Assembly (NCBI GenBank): GCA_937997485.1
Contig: CALKTH010000060.1
Location: 1 to 64,000, forward strand
Source: an uncultured Acidimicrobiales bacterium
GTDB lineage: Bacteria > Actinomycetota > Acidimicrobiia > Acidimicrobiales > SZUA-35
Direction: 5' to 3'
Length of the DNA stretch: 64,000 bases
Position numbers and translations under genes: made by a program. Under the pieces are notes generated by a model. The model was not told the DNA's origin. It searched no databases and saw nothing but the letters and a program-made list of their open reading frames with translations. Positions within the stretch are counted from its first letter, which is position 1, and every line of letters begins with the position of its first letter. Positions 45,480 to 55,428 of the stretch are shown here, piece after piece.

Positions 45480-48400
45480 GTGGCCGCGCCGCACGTCGTC
45501 TTCCTTCCCACCGACCACGGTTCGCCGTGGCTTACCAATGCAACGACCGTGCTTGGCAACGGACTTGTCGCTCTTGGGGCCGAGACCGGCGACCCTTCGA
45601 TGGGCGCCGCCGTCGTCACGGTGGTGTTCGGATCACGCGACGCCACCGACGTCACCGGTCCGCTGGCGCGAGTGCTCGATCGGCCATCGGATCTGCACGC
45701 TGGTGGGCCACCGCCGGATCTCGTCGTGTGCCCGAGCGCCAGCCTGGCCCGGGCGGTCAGTGATCTGCGCCCCGAGGCAACCGTTGTCATCGCTCCGTCA
45801 GGCGCCAGTACTGGAATCGACCGACCAGCGGCGTACCCGAATCCTTGGAGCATTGCGGTCGCGCCGACAAGCGAGCCACGACGGCTCCAGCCAGTGATCG
45901 ACGCATTTACGTCGATTCCGCTGAACGACGCTCGTCTCACCTTGCTCGGACCCGACGTTCTTGGCCTCGACGACGATCGCATCGACAACAATGCCAACCT
46001 CTTGGCCGAGGTGGCGTCAGGCTCAGCAGGCCCAAGCGCTCTCGTGGTTGTCGGCCCCGAGCCCTGGTTCGATGATGCAGCGGAACACGCCCGACGTATC
46101 GGCGTTCCGTTGATCGTTGCGGACGATGCGGGCGCAGCGATCGATTTGGTCACCCACGGCGTCACAGGACTCGTCGTCGAACCAAGCGAGTCTCGCCTCC
46201 GTTGGGCCATGGATCACCTCGCCACCCAACCGTGGGATCGATGGTCATACGCCCAAATGGGGATTCGCCGAACGAGGCAACACGACCCGGCCGAAGTGGC
46301 CCGGCTCCTCCTTCGTCTCGCCGACACGACGCCGCGTCCCCGGGTGCTGATCCTCAGCACGTACAGCGTCGATACACCGATCAACGGTGGCCAGCGAAGG
46401 CTTCGGCAGCTCGCGACCGGCCTGGCCCGTCACGCCGACGTCACGCTCGCTGTTCTGCATCGACATGCCTCGGTCCCTCGACGAGTGGCGCTCGCCCCGG
46501 GCTTGACCCAGTTGTCCATTCCGCGATCGGCCGAACAGCTCGCAGCAGAAGACGCCATTGCCGACACCTTACAGATGCCGACCGACGACATCACAGCGGC
46601 TCGGCTCTCTCAACTCACCCCGGACTGGGGCGCCGCGCTTCGTCAGCACGCCGCAGCCGCCGATGTGATCGTGAGTTCACACCCTTACCTTGCGGCCACG
46701 CTTCCGGACTCAACGGTGCCCGTCGTCTACGACTGCCACAACGATGAAACGTCCATGAAACGGGCAGCGCTGCCGTCGTCCGAGCTCGGTCGAGAACTGG
46801 CCGAGGAAGCCGCCGCGCACGAACGACAGCTGGTCGAGCGAGCGGCCGCCGTCACCGCGTGCACGATCGCCGACCTCCACGCCGTTTCTGCGCTGGCACC
46901 GGATGACACACGGCGGGGCGTTGTCGTCCCCAACGGTGTTGACACTACGGCTCTGCCGTTTCGCCGACGCGAGGACGTCAAGGCTCTGCGAGCGGAGGTC
47001 CTTCGACACGCGGGGCAACTTCGTGATGATCACCGACCCCTGCTCACCTTCATCGGTTCATGGCATCAGCCGAATATCGAAGCGGCGACCGTGCTCGTGG
47101 ACATCGCTCGAAGCAGGCCGGATTGGTTGATTCTTCTCGCCGGCAGCCACTCGAGCGAGTTCGCCGAGGGGCGCGCCGGTGGGGAAACGCTGCCGTCGAA
47201 TGTCTCCCTCATTCCGACCTTTGACGAAGGTCTCCTCTGGCCCCTGATCGCCGGATCTGACGTCGTCGTGAACCCAATGCTGAGCGGCAGCGGCAGCAAT
47301 CTCAAGATCTTCGATTACCTGTCCGTCGGGACACCGGTCGTCTCGACGGACGTCGGAGTCCGAGGTATCGATGCCCCCACTCGTCTCGCCGAGGTCGTTG
47401 CACCCGACAGACCGTCAATCATGGCGGGCATTGAACGCGTGCTCTCGCCCTCCAACGCCGATCGCGTCACCGAGCGCAGTCGAGTCGGCCGGGAGGTCGT
47501 CGAGCGCACGTTCTCATGGCCGGTCTTGGCGGAGCAGTGGGCGCACGCCATCCTGTCCGTCGCCCCGGAAGAGCTTCAATCGTTCACCCCGCTCGAGCAT
47601 CCTCCTTCGCTCCCGCTCGAACCGCTCATTCCCCTCGACACGCCACCATCGCTCGATCCTGTCATCGCCTGCATCGACGACATCACCCGAGCAGCACACA
47701 ACGGAACGCCACCCCCACAGGAGATCACCGTGGACGCCACGCTGCGAGAGCACTTGCGCCTCGCCACCGAGAACCGGCACGCCGGCCGGGAGCTCCCTGA
47801 GGGCGCTCGTCTCGTTGCACCGAAGAAGGCCCTGATCCGTATTGGTCAGGCGATCACGAACGAACAGGTCGTCTACAACCGGGCCAGTCTCGATGCTGTC
47901 GCTCGCTTGGGCGATCTCGTCTCCGAGCTTCGGGAAGAACTGCAGCAGCTCAGCGAGCGAGTCGGCACCACCGAGGAGCAACTGCGCCAGGCAAACGGCG
48001 AGATCGAGCGACTGCGAGCGCAGGGTCGCCTCATCGCCGATGCTCGCCCACCACTCGCTCCGCCTGGCGAGAACGAGCGAACGTCGACAGTGAGCGCGTC
48101 GACGACATCACCCAATTTCGACGCCTTCTACCAGATCTTCGAGGATCAACTTCGCTCCTCCGAGCTCGTGGAAGCCCACCTGCAACCGCATCTCGCGCAC
48201 TTCGCGGGATGGACAGCTGACGCCCTCCCGGTGCTCGACGTCGGGGCTGGTCGGGGTGACTGGCTCGAGCTCTTGGCTTCGCACGGTGTGGCGGCCCGCG
48301 GCATCGATACGAACGCAGCGGCCGTGGCCGAAGCTCACGAACGGGGCGTTGATGTCGTGCTCGCCGACGGGATGGACTACCTCGCCGGTCTCGAGCCTCG

Positions 48401-48788
48401 ATCGCTGGCAGCCATCACGAGTTTCCACGTCATCGAGCATCTCCCGGCGCAGAGCCGTTTGACCTTCGCCGAGCTCGCCCATCGAGCCCTCGCACCTGGT
48501 GGCTTCCTGCTCGTGGAAACGCCAGACCCTCGAAATCTCCAGGTTGGGGCGACCGGCTTCTGGCTCGATCCGACTCACGAGCGTCCCGTGCCGCCCGAGC
48601 AGTTCGCGGCGATGCTGACCTTTGCTGGATTCGAGGGCATCGAGATGCATGGGCTCCACCCATCAGATGTCGAACATCCCACCAGCCTCGACCCCGATCC
48701 CGAGCGCAACGGCGTGCTGACCGAAGTGCACCGGCTGCTGTTTGGTTCCCGAGACGTGGCCATCCTGGCCCGCCGAGGGAACACGTGA
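45480..48788 (+). CDS. Glycosyltransferase / coiled-coil / methyltransferase fusion, possible chain terminator
   Basis: A 1102-residue protein. Residues about 1-280 form a degenerate GT4-like unit. Residues about 285-695 are a full GT4 unit beginning RVLILSTYSVDTPINGGQRR, with SWHQPNIEAATVLVDIARSR and GSGSNLKIFDYLSVGTPVVS. Then come a linker, a coiled coil at about 800-855 (LVSELREELQQLSERVGTTE) and a SAM methyltransferase (about 890-1100) with LPVLDVGAGRGDWLELLASHG and the ITSFHVIEHL and ETPDPRNLQVGATGFWLDPT blocks. That methyltransferase type recurs in Wzm/Wzt O-antigen loci, where relatives cap the chain end. GTG 45480. Capping and length control are inference. Confidence 0.8.
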   Translation: MAAPHVVFLPTDHGSPWLTNATTVLGNGLVALGAETGDPSMGAAVVTVVFGSRDATDVTGPLARVLDRPSDLHAGGPPPDLVVCPSASLARAVSDLRPEATVVIAPSGASTGIDRPAAYPNPWSIAVAPTSEPRRLQPVIDAFTSIPLNDARLTLLGPDVLGLDDDRIDNNANLLAEVASGSAGPSALVVVGPEPWFDDAAEHARRIGVPLIVADDAGAAIDLVTHGVTGLVVEPSESRLRWAMDHLATQPWDRWSYAQMGIRRTRQHDPAEVARLLLRLADTTPRPRVLILSTYSVDTPINGGQRRLRQLATGLARHADVTLAVLHRHASVPRRVALAPGLTQLSIPRSAEQLAAEDAIADTLQMPTDDITAARLSQLTPDWGAALRQHAAAADVIVSSHPYLAATLPDSTVPVVYDCHNDETSMKRAALPSSELGRELAEEAAAHERQLVERAAAVTACTIADLHAVSALAPDDTRRGVVVPNGVDTTALPFRRREDVKALRAEVLRHAGQLRDDHRPLLTFIGSWHQPNIEAATVLVDIARSRPDWLILLAGSHSSEFAEGRAGGETLPSNVSLIPTFDEGLLWPLIAGSDVVVNPMLSGSGSNLKIFDYLSVGTPVVSTDVGVRGIDAPTRLAEVVAPDRPSIMAGIERVLSPSNADRVTERSRVGREVVERTFSWPVLAEQWAHAILSVAPEELQSFTPLEHPPSLPLEPLIPLDTPPSLDPVIACIDDITRAAHNGTPPPQEITVDATLREHLRLATENRHAGRELPEGARLVAPKKALIRIGQAITNEQVVYNRASLDAVARLGDLVSELREELQQLSERVGTTEEQLRQANGEIERLRAQGRLIADARPPLAPPGENERTSTVSASTTSPNFDAFYQIFEDQLRSSELVEAHLQPHLAHFAGWTADALPVLDVGAGRGDWLELLASHGVAARGIDTNAAAVAEAHERGVDVVLADGMDYLAGLEPRSLAAITSFHVIEHLPAQSRLTFAELAHRALAPGGFLLVETPDPRNLQVGATGFWLDPTHERPVPPEQFAAMLTFAGFEGIEMHGLHPSDVEHPTSLDPDPERNGVLTEVHRLLFGSRDVAILARRGNT

Positions 48789-49990
48789 CGAGGAATCTCC
48801 GCATCGGAGTGGTGAAACCCGACTGGCGCGCTGCTGGCGGGTTCGAGCGCCTTCTGGAGCGACTGACATCCCATCTCTCCGACGTCGGCCACACCGTGCG
48901 AGAGGTACCCGTACCGGCACTGATCGGAGCTCGCCCAGTCTGGGGAGTGCCAGCGGCCGAGCTGCAATGGAAGGCGCATCCAGAATTCTTCCGCTACTGC
49001 TCGCTCCTCGAAGACGTTCGCCGGCTTGACCTCCGACGATTCGATCTCGTCTTGTCGACGCAACCACCGACGTACTTTGCGCCCCACCCCAAGGTACTGT
49101 CGCTCTTTTACCATCAGCCTCGCGTCTTCTATGACCTCGCCGAGCCCTACGGTCTGCTCGATGAGGTCGATCGGGAACACCACGCCCATGCCACCGCGTC
49201 GGTGCGTTCGATCGATGCTGGCCTCGTCAGCAATGTGAAGCACTGGCTCGCCGGCTCCCCCGAGTGCCGTCAGCGGCTGGATGACTTCTGGGGTGTCACG
49301 GACAACGTGTCACTCATCCACGCGCCGGCGCTCACCGCAGCGCCTCCCGATCCCCCGCCGTGGAACGCAGCGGGCGATGTTCTCTGTGTGTCGCGGCACG
49401 AATGGCCCAAACGCACCGAGCTCCTGAGTGCAGCAGCCCACCTCATTCCTGACCGACAGACCGTTTTCGTTGGCAGCGGTGGCCGCTTGCCGTTCGTGAA
49501 GCAACTCGACGCCCAACTCGCCGATCGGAAGATCGACCCCGGTGGGATCCAGGCCAGGGATGCCTGGATGCAGAGCGCGCTCGGTGTCAATCCCAACACG
49601 GTGTTCGAGGCGCCCGGCTCTCCAAATCGTTTTCTTGGCGCCGTGTCCGATGCCGAGCGAGACGCTCGCTACGCCTCTGCCTCCGTGGTGGTCGCTCCCG
49701 CTCATCGCGAGGACTACGGCCTCACGGCGCTCGAGGCGATGCTCTGGCAACGGCCCTTGATCGTCTGTGAGGACGGCGGGGGCTTGGTCGATCTGGTCCG
49801 CGAGACCGGCGCCGGCCTCATCGTGGAGCCGACGCCGCAGGCGGTGGCCGACGGCGTGAAGCGGATCGTGGGCGATCATGCGTTTGCCAACGAACTCATC
49901 GAACGCTCGAAGGCAGTGCCGTCGACCTTTACCTGGGAACGATGTCACCAACAGCTCGACGACGCTGTCGCGGCCACGCTCGACGCCTGA
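48785..49990 (+). CDS. GT4-family glycosyltransferase
   Basis: A 401-residue enzyme. The N-terminal domain begins RIGVVKPDWRAAGGFERLLE and holds LSLFYHQPRVFYDLAEPYGL; the C-terminal domain has DVLCVSRHEWPKRTELL and the E-x7-E type REDYGLTALEAMLWQRPLIV. It overlaps the preceding fusion gene by GTGA, so both are made together. It converges on the Wzt gene, 25 bases away. The specific linkage formed is unknown. Confidence 0.87.
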   Translation: MTRNLRIGVVKPDWRAAGGFERLLERLTSHLSDVGHTVREVPVPALIGARPVWGVPAAELQWKAHPEFFRYCSLLEDVRRLDLRRFDLVLSTQPPTYFAPHPKVLSLFYHQPRVFYDLAEPYGLLDEVDREHHAHATASVRSIDAGLVSNVKHWLAGSPECRQRLDDFWGVTDNVSLIHAPALTAAPPDPPPWNAAGDVLCVSRHEWPKRTELLSAAAHLIPDRQTVFVGSGGRLPFVKQLDAQLADRKIDPGGIQARDAWMQSALGVNPNTVFEAPGSPNRFLGAVSDAERDARYASASVVVAPAHREDYGLTALEAMLWQRPLIVCEDGGGLVDLVRETGAGLIVEPTPQAVADGVKRIVGDHAFANELIERSKAVPSTFTWERCHQQLDDAVAATLDA

Positions 49991-50015
49991 GTCTCCACGA
50001 GGGCACGCCCGGCCG

Positions 50016-51215
50016 TTACCAGCGGATCGAGACGGGGATCTGCACCCGACCGTCGAGAGGTGTTGAGTTCTCCACCCGGAACGACGCCGCCTCTTCTCGG
50101 TGGTCATAGCTGACGCTGACATCGTGGTTGTGCAGCCCGAGGGCGATCGAATAGCTACCGCCAAGAAGCGGGACCGACTCGAGGCGGATCACGACCGTGC
50201 CGGTTCCATCGACGGAGTTCGGGGCTGAATCGAGCAGATCGGAGTTGACGCCGAGCAACCGATTGCCGCCGCTGTCGTGGATCTCCATCGCCACGGCGAC
50301 GTCGTCCATCGGCTGGGAGGCGTCGTAGCTCACAACGATCTCGAGCGGGTCGCCAGGGTTGAGCCAGGGGCGCTGGGGATCGTTGTAGCGGAGCTGCACG
50401 TCGGTGAACACGATGGCCTGTGCCTGCTCGAGATTTGCCGCCGAACCCATCTCACGAGGAATCTCGAGCCCTCGCTTGTTCAGAAGCTCTCGCAGCGTCC
50501 GGATCGCGGCCGGTGGCGGGCCGACCATCTGGAGCTCTCCGTGGTCCAGCACGGCTGCACGATCGCAGACGTGGCGAACCATGTCGGCTGAGTGCGTCAC
50601 CACCACGATGGTCCGCCCCTCGCGCTGAAAGCGCCGCACCTCGCCGAGGCACTTCCGCTGGAAGCTCTCGTCTCCCACGGACAACACCTCGTCGACCAGC
50701 AGCGTGTCGGGTTCGAGGTGCATGGCGACCGAGAAGCCAAGGCGGGCGAACATCCCAGACGAGTAGTGCTTGACGGGCGTGTCTTCGAAGCCAGCGAGCT
50801 CGGCGAACCCGAAGACATCCGGCAGGCGACTCTCCGCTTCGGCTTCGTCGAGTCCGAGAATCGAAGCGTTGAGGCTGACGTTCTCTCGCCCGGTGAGCTC
50901 AGGGTGAAACCCAGCCCCCAGTTCGAGCAACGCAGCGACTCGCCCGACCGTGCGTATCGTGCCCGTGGTCGGGCGCAGGGTGCGAGCGATGCACTTCAGC
51001 AGCGTTGACTTGCCAGATCCGTTGTGACCGAGGAGTCCAAACGTCTCGCCCCGCTCGATCTCGAGCGACACACCCTTCAACGCCCACAAGTCAGTGTCTT
51101 CGCCCCTGGGAGACGCAGACCGGCTCACGAAGCGCTCCTTCAGCGAGCTGGGGCCCGCATGACTGAGGACGAATCGCTTCGAAACGTCCACCACCTCGAT
51201 CGCGTTGGAAGTCAC
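50016..51215 (-). CDS. wzt: ABC transporter ATP-binding protein Wzt with C-terminal glycan-binding domain
   Basis: A 399-residue protein of the polysaccharide exporter. The Walker A motif is GHNGSGKST (63-71), the signature is YSSGM and Walker B is TLLVDEVLSVGDE. From about 255 it carries a beta-sandwich Wzt_C-type domain (WLNPGDPLEIVVSYDASQ, LLGGSYSIALGLHNHDVS). In Gram-negative O-antigen systems that domain recognises a modified, finished chain end, so only capped chains leave. Its ATG overlaps the Wzm stop by ATGA. The nearby methyltransferase fusion is the natural source of such a cap. Confidence 0.93.
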   Translation of the reverse strand: MTSNAIEVVDVSKRFVLSHAGPSSLKERFVSRSASPRGEDTDLWALKGVSLEIERGETFGLLGHNGSGKSTLLKCIARTLRPTTGTIRTVGRVAALLELGAGFHPELTGRENVSLNASILGLDEAEAESRLPDVFGFAELAGFEDTPVKHYSSGMFARLGFSVAMHLEPDTLLVDEVLSVGDESFQRKCLGEVRRFQREGRTIVVVTHSADMVRHVCDRAAVLDHGELQMVGPPPAAIRTLRELLNKRGLEIPREMGSAANLEQAQAIVFTDVQLRYNDPQRPWLNPGDPLEIVVSYDASQPMDDVAVAMEIHDSGGNRLLGVNSDLLDSAPNSVDGTGTVVIRLESVPLLGGSYSIALGLHNHDVSVSYDHREEAASFRVENSTPLDGRVQIPVSIRW

Positions 51216-52111
51216 AGCTGATCCCCGAAGGAGTCTTCGCGGCGGGCGAACACCCGCAAGGCGATGAAGAGGATCACAACACCAATCGCCAGGGTGATCG
51301 AGACGCGGCCGTAGTACCAGGCCAGGCTCTCCTCGGGAATGATCGGCGTCTCCCCGGGAAGGGAAGGGGCCGGATCATACAGCGCTCGTTGGAAGGCCAG
51401 AATCGGCGCCAACATCGGATTGAGGAAGGCGAGCCATTGATTCTCACCGAGTTTGACGGCGACTGCCCCAAACGGGAATACAACGGCAGACATCCAGAAC
51501 CAGGCGGTCATGCCCACATCGAGCAGGTGGGAGACATCACGGTATTCCACGGTCAGCGCCGACAGCAGAATGCCAAGCCCGGCGGCCAGCACCGCGGTAG
51601 CAATCACGGCATAGATCACCAACGGCAACGCCCGGACGTCTGGCGCGTTTCGGAACGCCAGCGAGCCGATCACAAGAACGACGGCCTGCAGAAACATGTT
51701 GATGAGGGCCGAGCCAAGGGCAGCGAGCGGCAGGATCTCACGCGGGAACCACACCTTCTGCACAAGGGCTCGGTTCTCGACGATCGAGTTGGACGCCGCA
51801 GCCAGTGAACCGTTGAAGAAGTTCCAGATCAGGAGGCCCGACAGCATGAAGATGCCGAAGAGCGGCACCCGCGCCGGGAGAAAAACGGTGAACACGAACG
51901 AGAACACCACGAGGTACATCGCCGGGTTGAGCAGCGACCAGAAGAAGCCGAGCACCGAACCCTTGTACCGAACTCGCAGATCTCGCCGCACCAGGTTCGC
52001 CAAGAGCGAACGATGAGCGACGACATCTCGCGCTCGCTGACTGATTGAGCGCGGGGCGGCAACATCAACGACGTCGGGCAACGCCCCGAGATCAGACAGC
52101 TCGCCGCTCAC
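51212..52111 (-). CDS. wzm: ABC-2 type polysaccharide export permease Wzm
   Basis: A 299-residue permease with six predicted helices, typical of the ABC-2 family. Features include the amphipathic N-terminal LVRRDLRVRYKGSVLGFFWS block, common to Wzm/TagG proteins, and a short region between helices 5 and 6 with ILAFQRALYD. GTG 52111 is used; an ATG at 52141 is possible, and further upstream the frame only overlaps the GT2 gene. It forms the membrane channel for the undecaprenyl-linked glycan with Wzt. Confidence 0.92.
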   Translation of the reverse strand: MSGELSDLGALPDVVDVAAPRSISQRARDVVAHRSLLANLVRRDLRVRYKGSVLGFFWSLLNPAMYLVVFSFVFTVFLPARVPLFGIFMLSGLLIWNFFNGSLAAASNSIVENRALVQKVWFPREILPLAALGSALINMFLQAVVLVIGSLAFRNAPDVRALPLVIYAVIATAVLAAGLGILLSALTVEYRDVSHLLDVGMTAWFWMSAVVFPFGAVAVKLGENQWLAFLNPMLAPILAFQRALYDPAPSLPGETPIIPEESLAWYYGRVSITLAIGVVILFIALRVFARREDSFGDQL

Positions 52112-53156
52112 GAACCTGAGCCGGGACTCGCTCGACCGCATCCTCCGGGAATGAGGGCAACGCCACGTCTTCGACCTCGGTGGGCGCAGGAAGGTAGTGC
52201 GAAGGTGGGATACCCGCCTCGAGCTCAAGGCGTCGGACCCGCTCGTGCACACGCTGGCTCACGAGCCGGTGGCTGGCGATCAGGTCAGCAACGAAGCCGA
52301 GCGCAAACATCTGCACACCGGCGAGTGAGAGGATCGACCCCAAGATGATCGACTGCACGTTGCCCGTGGTTTCGCCGTCGCGAATCCAGCCCAGCAGAAA
52401 CGGAGTGAATGCCAGGAGCGCAGCGGTCATGAGCACGGCGCCCAGGAACCCGAAGAAGCGCAGGGGTTCGTTGGCGGCGAAGGATCTGGTGATCACGAAG
52501 GCGTTGCGCCGCATGTAACCCCACATCGAACCGAACAGACGGGACTCCCGCATCTTCGGGTTGACTCCGACCGGGACCGAGGCGACAGCGGCATTCATTT
52601 TGCCAGCCTGGATCAACGACTCGAGCGTGTAGGTGTAGCGGTTGACGACCGTGAGTTGGATGGCCGCTTCTCGGCTGTAGGCCCGGAAGCCCGAGGTCAC
52701 GTCGGGCACGGGAGTGTCGGATGCCTTGCGCACGACCCAGCTCCCGAGCAGCTGCATCCGAATCTTCAGCGAGGAGAACTCGTCATGAGAACGAACGTCT
52801 CGGTCCCCCACCACGAGGTCTGCTGTGCCGGCGAGAATCGGTTGCACCAACGACGGGATAGCGCTGGCGTCGTACTGGTTGTCGGCGTCGGTGTTCACCA
52901 CCACGTCGGCACCGAGCTTCAGCGCCGCGTCGAGACCAGCTTGAAAAGCGGCTGCGAGGCCCCGGTTTTGCGGCATCTTCACGATGTGGTGAACACCGTT
53001 GGCGCGTGCGACATCGATCGTGCGATCCGTCGACCCATCATCGATCACCAGCCACTCGACGACGTCGAATCCGTCGACCACAGTCGGGAGATCAGCGAGC
53101 GCAACCGGAAGCTGCTCCTCTTCGTTGAGGCACGGAATTTGGATGATGAGTTTCAT
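52092..53156 (-). CDS. GT2-family polyprenyl-phosphate-type glycosyltransferase
   Basis: A 354-residue family 2 glycosyltransferase. It starts KLIIQIPCLNEEEQLPVALAD, has the donor strand WLVIDDGSTDRT and the metal motif NTDADNQYDASAI, then two C-terminal transmembrane helices (about 235-320) and a basic tail. This architecture matches GtrB/DPM1-like enzymes that load a sugar onto polyprenyl phosphate, which the GT-C-like membrane proteins nearby could then use. The frame is open upstream, but ATG 53156 begins exactly at the domain. The last 20 bases overlap wzm. Confidence 0.87.
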   Translation of the reverse strand: MKLIIQIPCLNEEEQLPVALADLPTVVDGFDVVEWLVIDDGSTDRTIDVARANGVHHIVKMPQNRGLAAAFQAGLDAALKLGADVVVNTDADNQYDASAIPSLVQPILAGTADLVVGDRDVRSHDEFSSLKIRMQLLGSWVVRKASDTPVPDVTSGFRAYSREAAIQLTVVNRYTYTLESLIQAGKMNAAVASVPVGVNPKMRESRLFGSMWGYMRRNAFVITRSFAANEPLRFFGFLGAVLMTAALLAFTPFLLGWIRDGETTGNVQSIILGSILSLAGVQMFALGFVADLIASHRLVSQRVHERVRRLELEAGIPPSHYLPAPTEVEDVALPSFPEDAVERVPAQVRERRAV

Positions 53157-53319
53157 GGAGTCACACGTTGCTCGAGGGGCCCGCTCGACCGCCGTACGAA
53201 CGGTGTCTCGCGACGAGCGAAACAACAGGACAGCGGCGAACGCACAGCGGAGGCATGCTACCCACTTCTGGGCATGCCGAGCCCGGATGGTCCTTCCGAC
53301 CGTTTGATCGCTTGAGTCC

Positions 53320-55296
53320 TCAGTCCGATGCGCCCTGTGTTGTGGGGTCCTGTGTTGCCGCGTCCTGTGTTCGTGTGAAGTACTCGTCCGAGATTGCCAA
53401 GTCAGCGGCGAGGCGGACGTCGTCGATCGTGAGCAGCTGCTCGCTCCAGAAGGCAAGACCACCGGCATCGGGCTGACGACCGAGCACCTGGTCGTAGATC
53501 TGGGTGACTCGATCGCCCCGAGACTCCGGCGAGGCATAGAAGTTCTGGGTCACCTGCCAGGCCGCGAGTCCCTCGTCATCCATCCTGGCCAACCAGAAGT
53601 CGACACCACCTTGATCGGCGGGGCGACCGAGCAGATCTCGGTACAACGCATCGATGAAGGAGGCATCCGTGCCACCACTGCGCTCGTAGTACTCCGGCGA
53701 GCCGTAGAGATCGACGCCGACCTCGCTGATCCGTAGCCCAGCCGCAACTCGGCTCAGCCAAAACGCACGGCCTCCCACGTCGCTCGCCCGGCCCAGCGCC
53801 GTTTGGTAGAGGAGATCAATCTGACGGCCGGCCCACTCATCGGAGACGGAGAGTTCGTTCGCGACTCCGTATCGCCCATCACGGGCGAGGGTGCCGACGG
53901 CCTGGCGAAGCTCAGCGGGTTCCGCTGTCCGGCCGAGGAACAGCTGATGGAGTGCCTCCACATACGCTTCGTTCTCCGGCGAGAGGCCGCTCGTCAGGCT
54001 GGCCGAGAACCAGCTCGACTTCAGGCCAAAGGCTCGTCGCACCTCGTCGCCGGTGAAGTCGAGGTTGCCCTCTTCGAACACGAAACGGGCCATGATGACT
54101 CGACCGCCGTCGGCCCCGTTGCCGTCGCGTTCGATCTCCTGAACGTCGAGTAGTGCGCCGAGCTCACGGCTGGCGACCCAGTCGGTGGCGTCGTAGACCG
54201 TGGTCCAGTTGTGGTTGGGGTTGTCTTCCACCGCATCACCGAGGTCTTCGACCGCAGGAAAGTCGAATTCGACCGTCCAACCGCCGGTGCTGGAGGAGAA
54301 CTCGGTGCGGGCGACTGTCCCGTTGTCGTCGCGGATGCGGAGCACTCCCTCGGTTGCGGCGAGGGCGGCGTTCGTCGACCCATGCGTGCTGGGCGTGATT
54401 TGACCATTGCTGGACTGGCGGAACGTGCCTCGGTAGACCTGACAGAGCGTGGTGTCACAGGTGTCGGCGTACGGCTGCTGACGAACATCTCCGGCAAGCA
54501 CGTAGGAACGGGCCGCCACGGACTGGGCTTCGAGCGCTGCCGCATCCCACGAAGCGGGCACCTCATTCGGAACGACGCCCTGCAGGTATTGCTCAACGGA
54601 AACGACATTGACGGTGCGTTCACTTCCGCCGACGTTTTCGAATGTCAGCGTGCCGGGGAACCACGTACCCGAACCGTCTGTTGAACCCAGCCGCAAGTCG
54701 CCGGCGATGCCACCCGCAGTAGTGACCGGGCGGATGGAAAGGCTGGCGGTGAGCGTTTCGTAGGCGTCAGTCCAGTCATCCGGGTCCGAGCTGCAGGACG
54801 TCCCGACTTGGAGGGCGACGCCCTCTCCTCGAAGGACGAGCCGGATGAATGTGCCGGGTGGCACCGGGTCGAGTTCGGTACCCGCTGCGTCCTTCACACC
54901 CATGATTCCGTCGCCGATCGAGACACAGGCCGAGCGATCCCGATTGCCGCGGATCTCGACTCGGAGGGCCGCCGGGTCGATTGGGGCAATGCGCTCATCG
55001 AGAGGAGGCGCCGCGTCAGCAAGGATGCCAGCCGTGGTACCGCCGTAGTAGTGGTTGAGGATCTGGACCGAGGTCCAGCCCTGGCGGGCATAGCCGAGGG
55101 CCCCGTATTGGCCGAGGCCTCGACCGTGGCCCCAGCCGTGCCCGTCGAAACGAATCAGCGTCTCGTCGGCGGGCGTGTCCTGTGCTGCGACTGGCGAGGA
55201 AGCCATCAGCGACAGAACCGCGAGCATGACAAGCGAGACGAGCGCGGCGCGAGACCTCCGAGCGATTGTCTGATGGGGGAAGGGCGAGACGGACAT
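53320..55296 (-). CDS. Secreted SpoIID-domain protein with DUF4214-type repeats
   Basis: A 658-residue exported protein. A signal peptide ends near residue 38. The SpoIID/LytB domain (about 48-435) starts with GHGWGHGRGLGQYGA at 52-66 and contains the active-site-like block VEQYLQGVVPNEVP with Glu235 and Glu245, then DTTLCQVYRGT and FGLKSSWF. Residues about 445-645 hold four repeats of the form LYxxxLGRxxDxxGxxFW...SPEY (DUF4214). SpoIID enzymes are lytic transglycosylases that cut glycan stripped of peptides. ATG 55296 has GAGGAG seven bases upstream. It follows an amidase with the same C-terminal repeats. Confidence 0.9.
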   Translation of the reverse strand: MSVSPFPHQTIARRSRAALVSLVMLAVLSLMASSPVAAQDTPADETLIRFDGHGWGHGRGLGQYGALGYARQGWTSVQILNHYYGGTTAGILADAAPPLDERIAPIDPAALRVEIRGNRDRSACVSIGDGIMGVKDAAGTELDPVPPGTFIRLVLRGEGVALQVGTSCSSDPDDWTDAYETLTASLSIRPVTTAGGIAGDLRLGSTDGSGTWFPGTLTFENVGGSERTVNVVSVEQYLQGVVPNEVPASWDAAALEAQSVAARSYVLAGDVRQQPYADTCDTTLCQVYRGTFRQSSNGQITPSTHGSTNAALAATEGVLRIRDDNGTVARTEFSSSTGGWTVEFDFPAVEDLGDAVEDNPNHNWTTVYDATDWVASRELGALLDVQEIERDGNGADGGRVIMARFVFEEGNLDFTGDEVRRAFGLKSSWFSASLTSGLSPENEAYVEALHQLFLGRTAEPAELRQAVGTLARDGRYGVANELSVSDEWAGRQIDLLYQTALGRASDVGGRAFWLSRVAAGLRISEVGVDLYGSPEYYERSGGTDASFIDALYRDLLGRPADQGGVDFWLARMDDEGLAAWQVTQNFYASPESRGDRVTQIYDQVLGRQPDAGGLAFWSEQLLTIDDVRLAADLAISDEYFTRTQDAATQDPTTQGASD

Positions 55297-55428
55297 CGGA
55301 GCTCCTCTGATCGATTTCCGCATCGGCCAAGCTAGCCACCAGATGAGAGCTGGCACCGTCGCCCGCGGATTCAACAGGCACCTTGACTCATGCTCAAGCC
55401 AGGCCAAGCAGCAGCGAGCATCGAGCCG

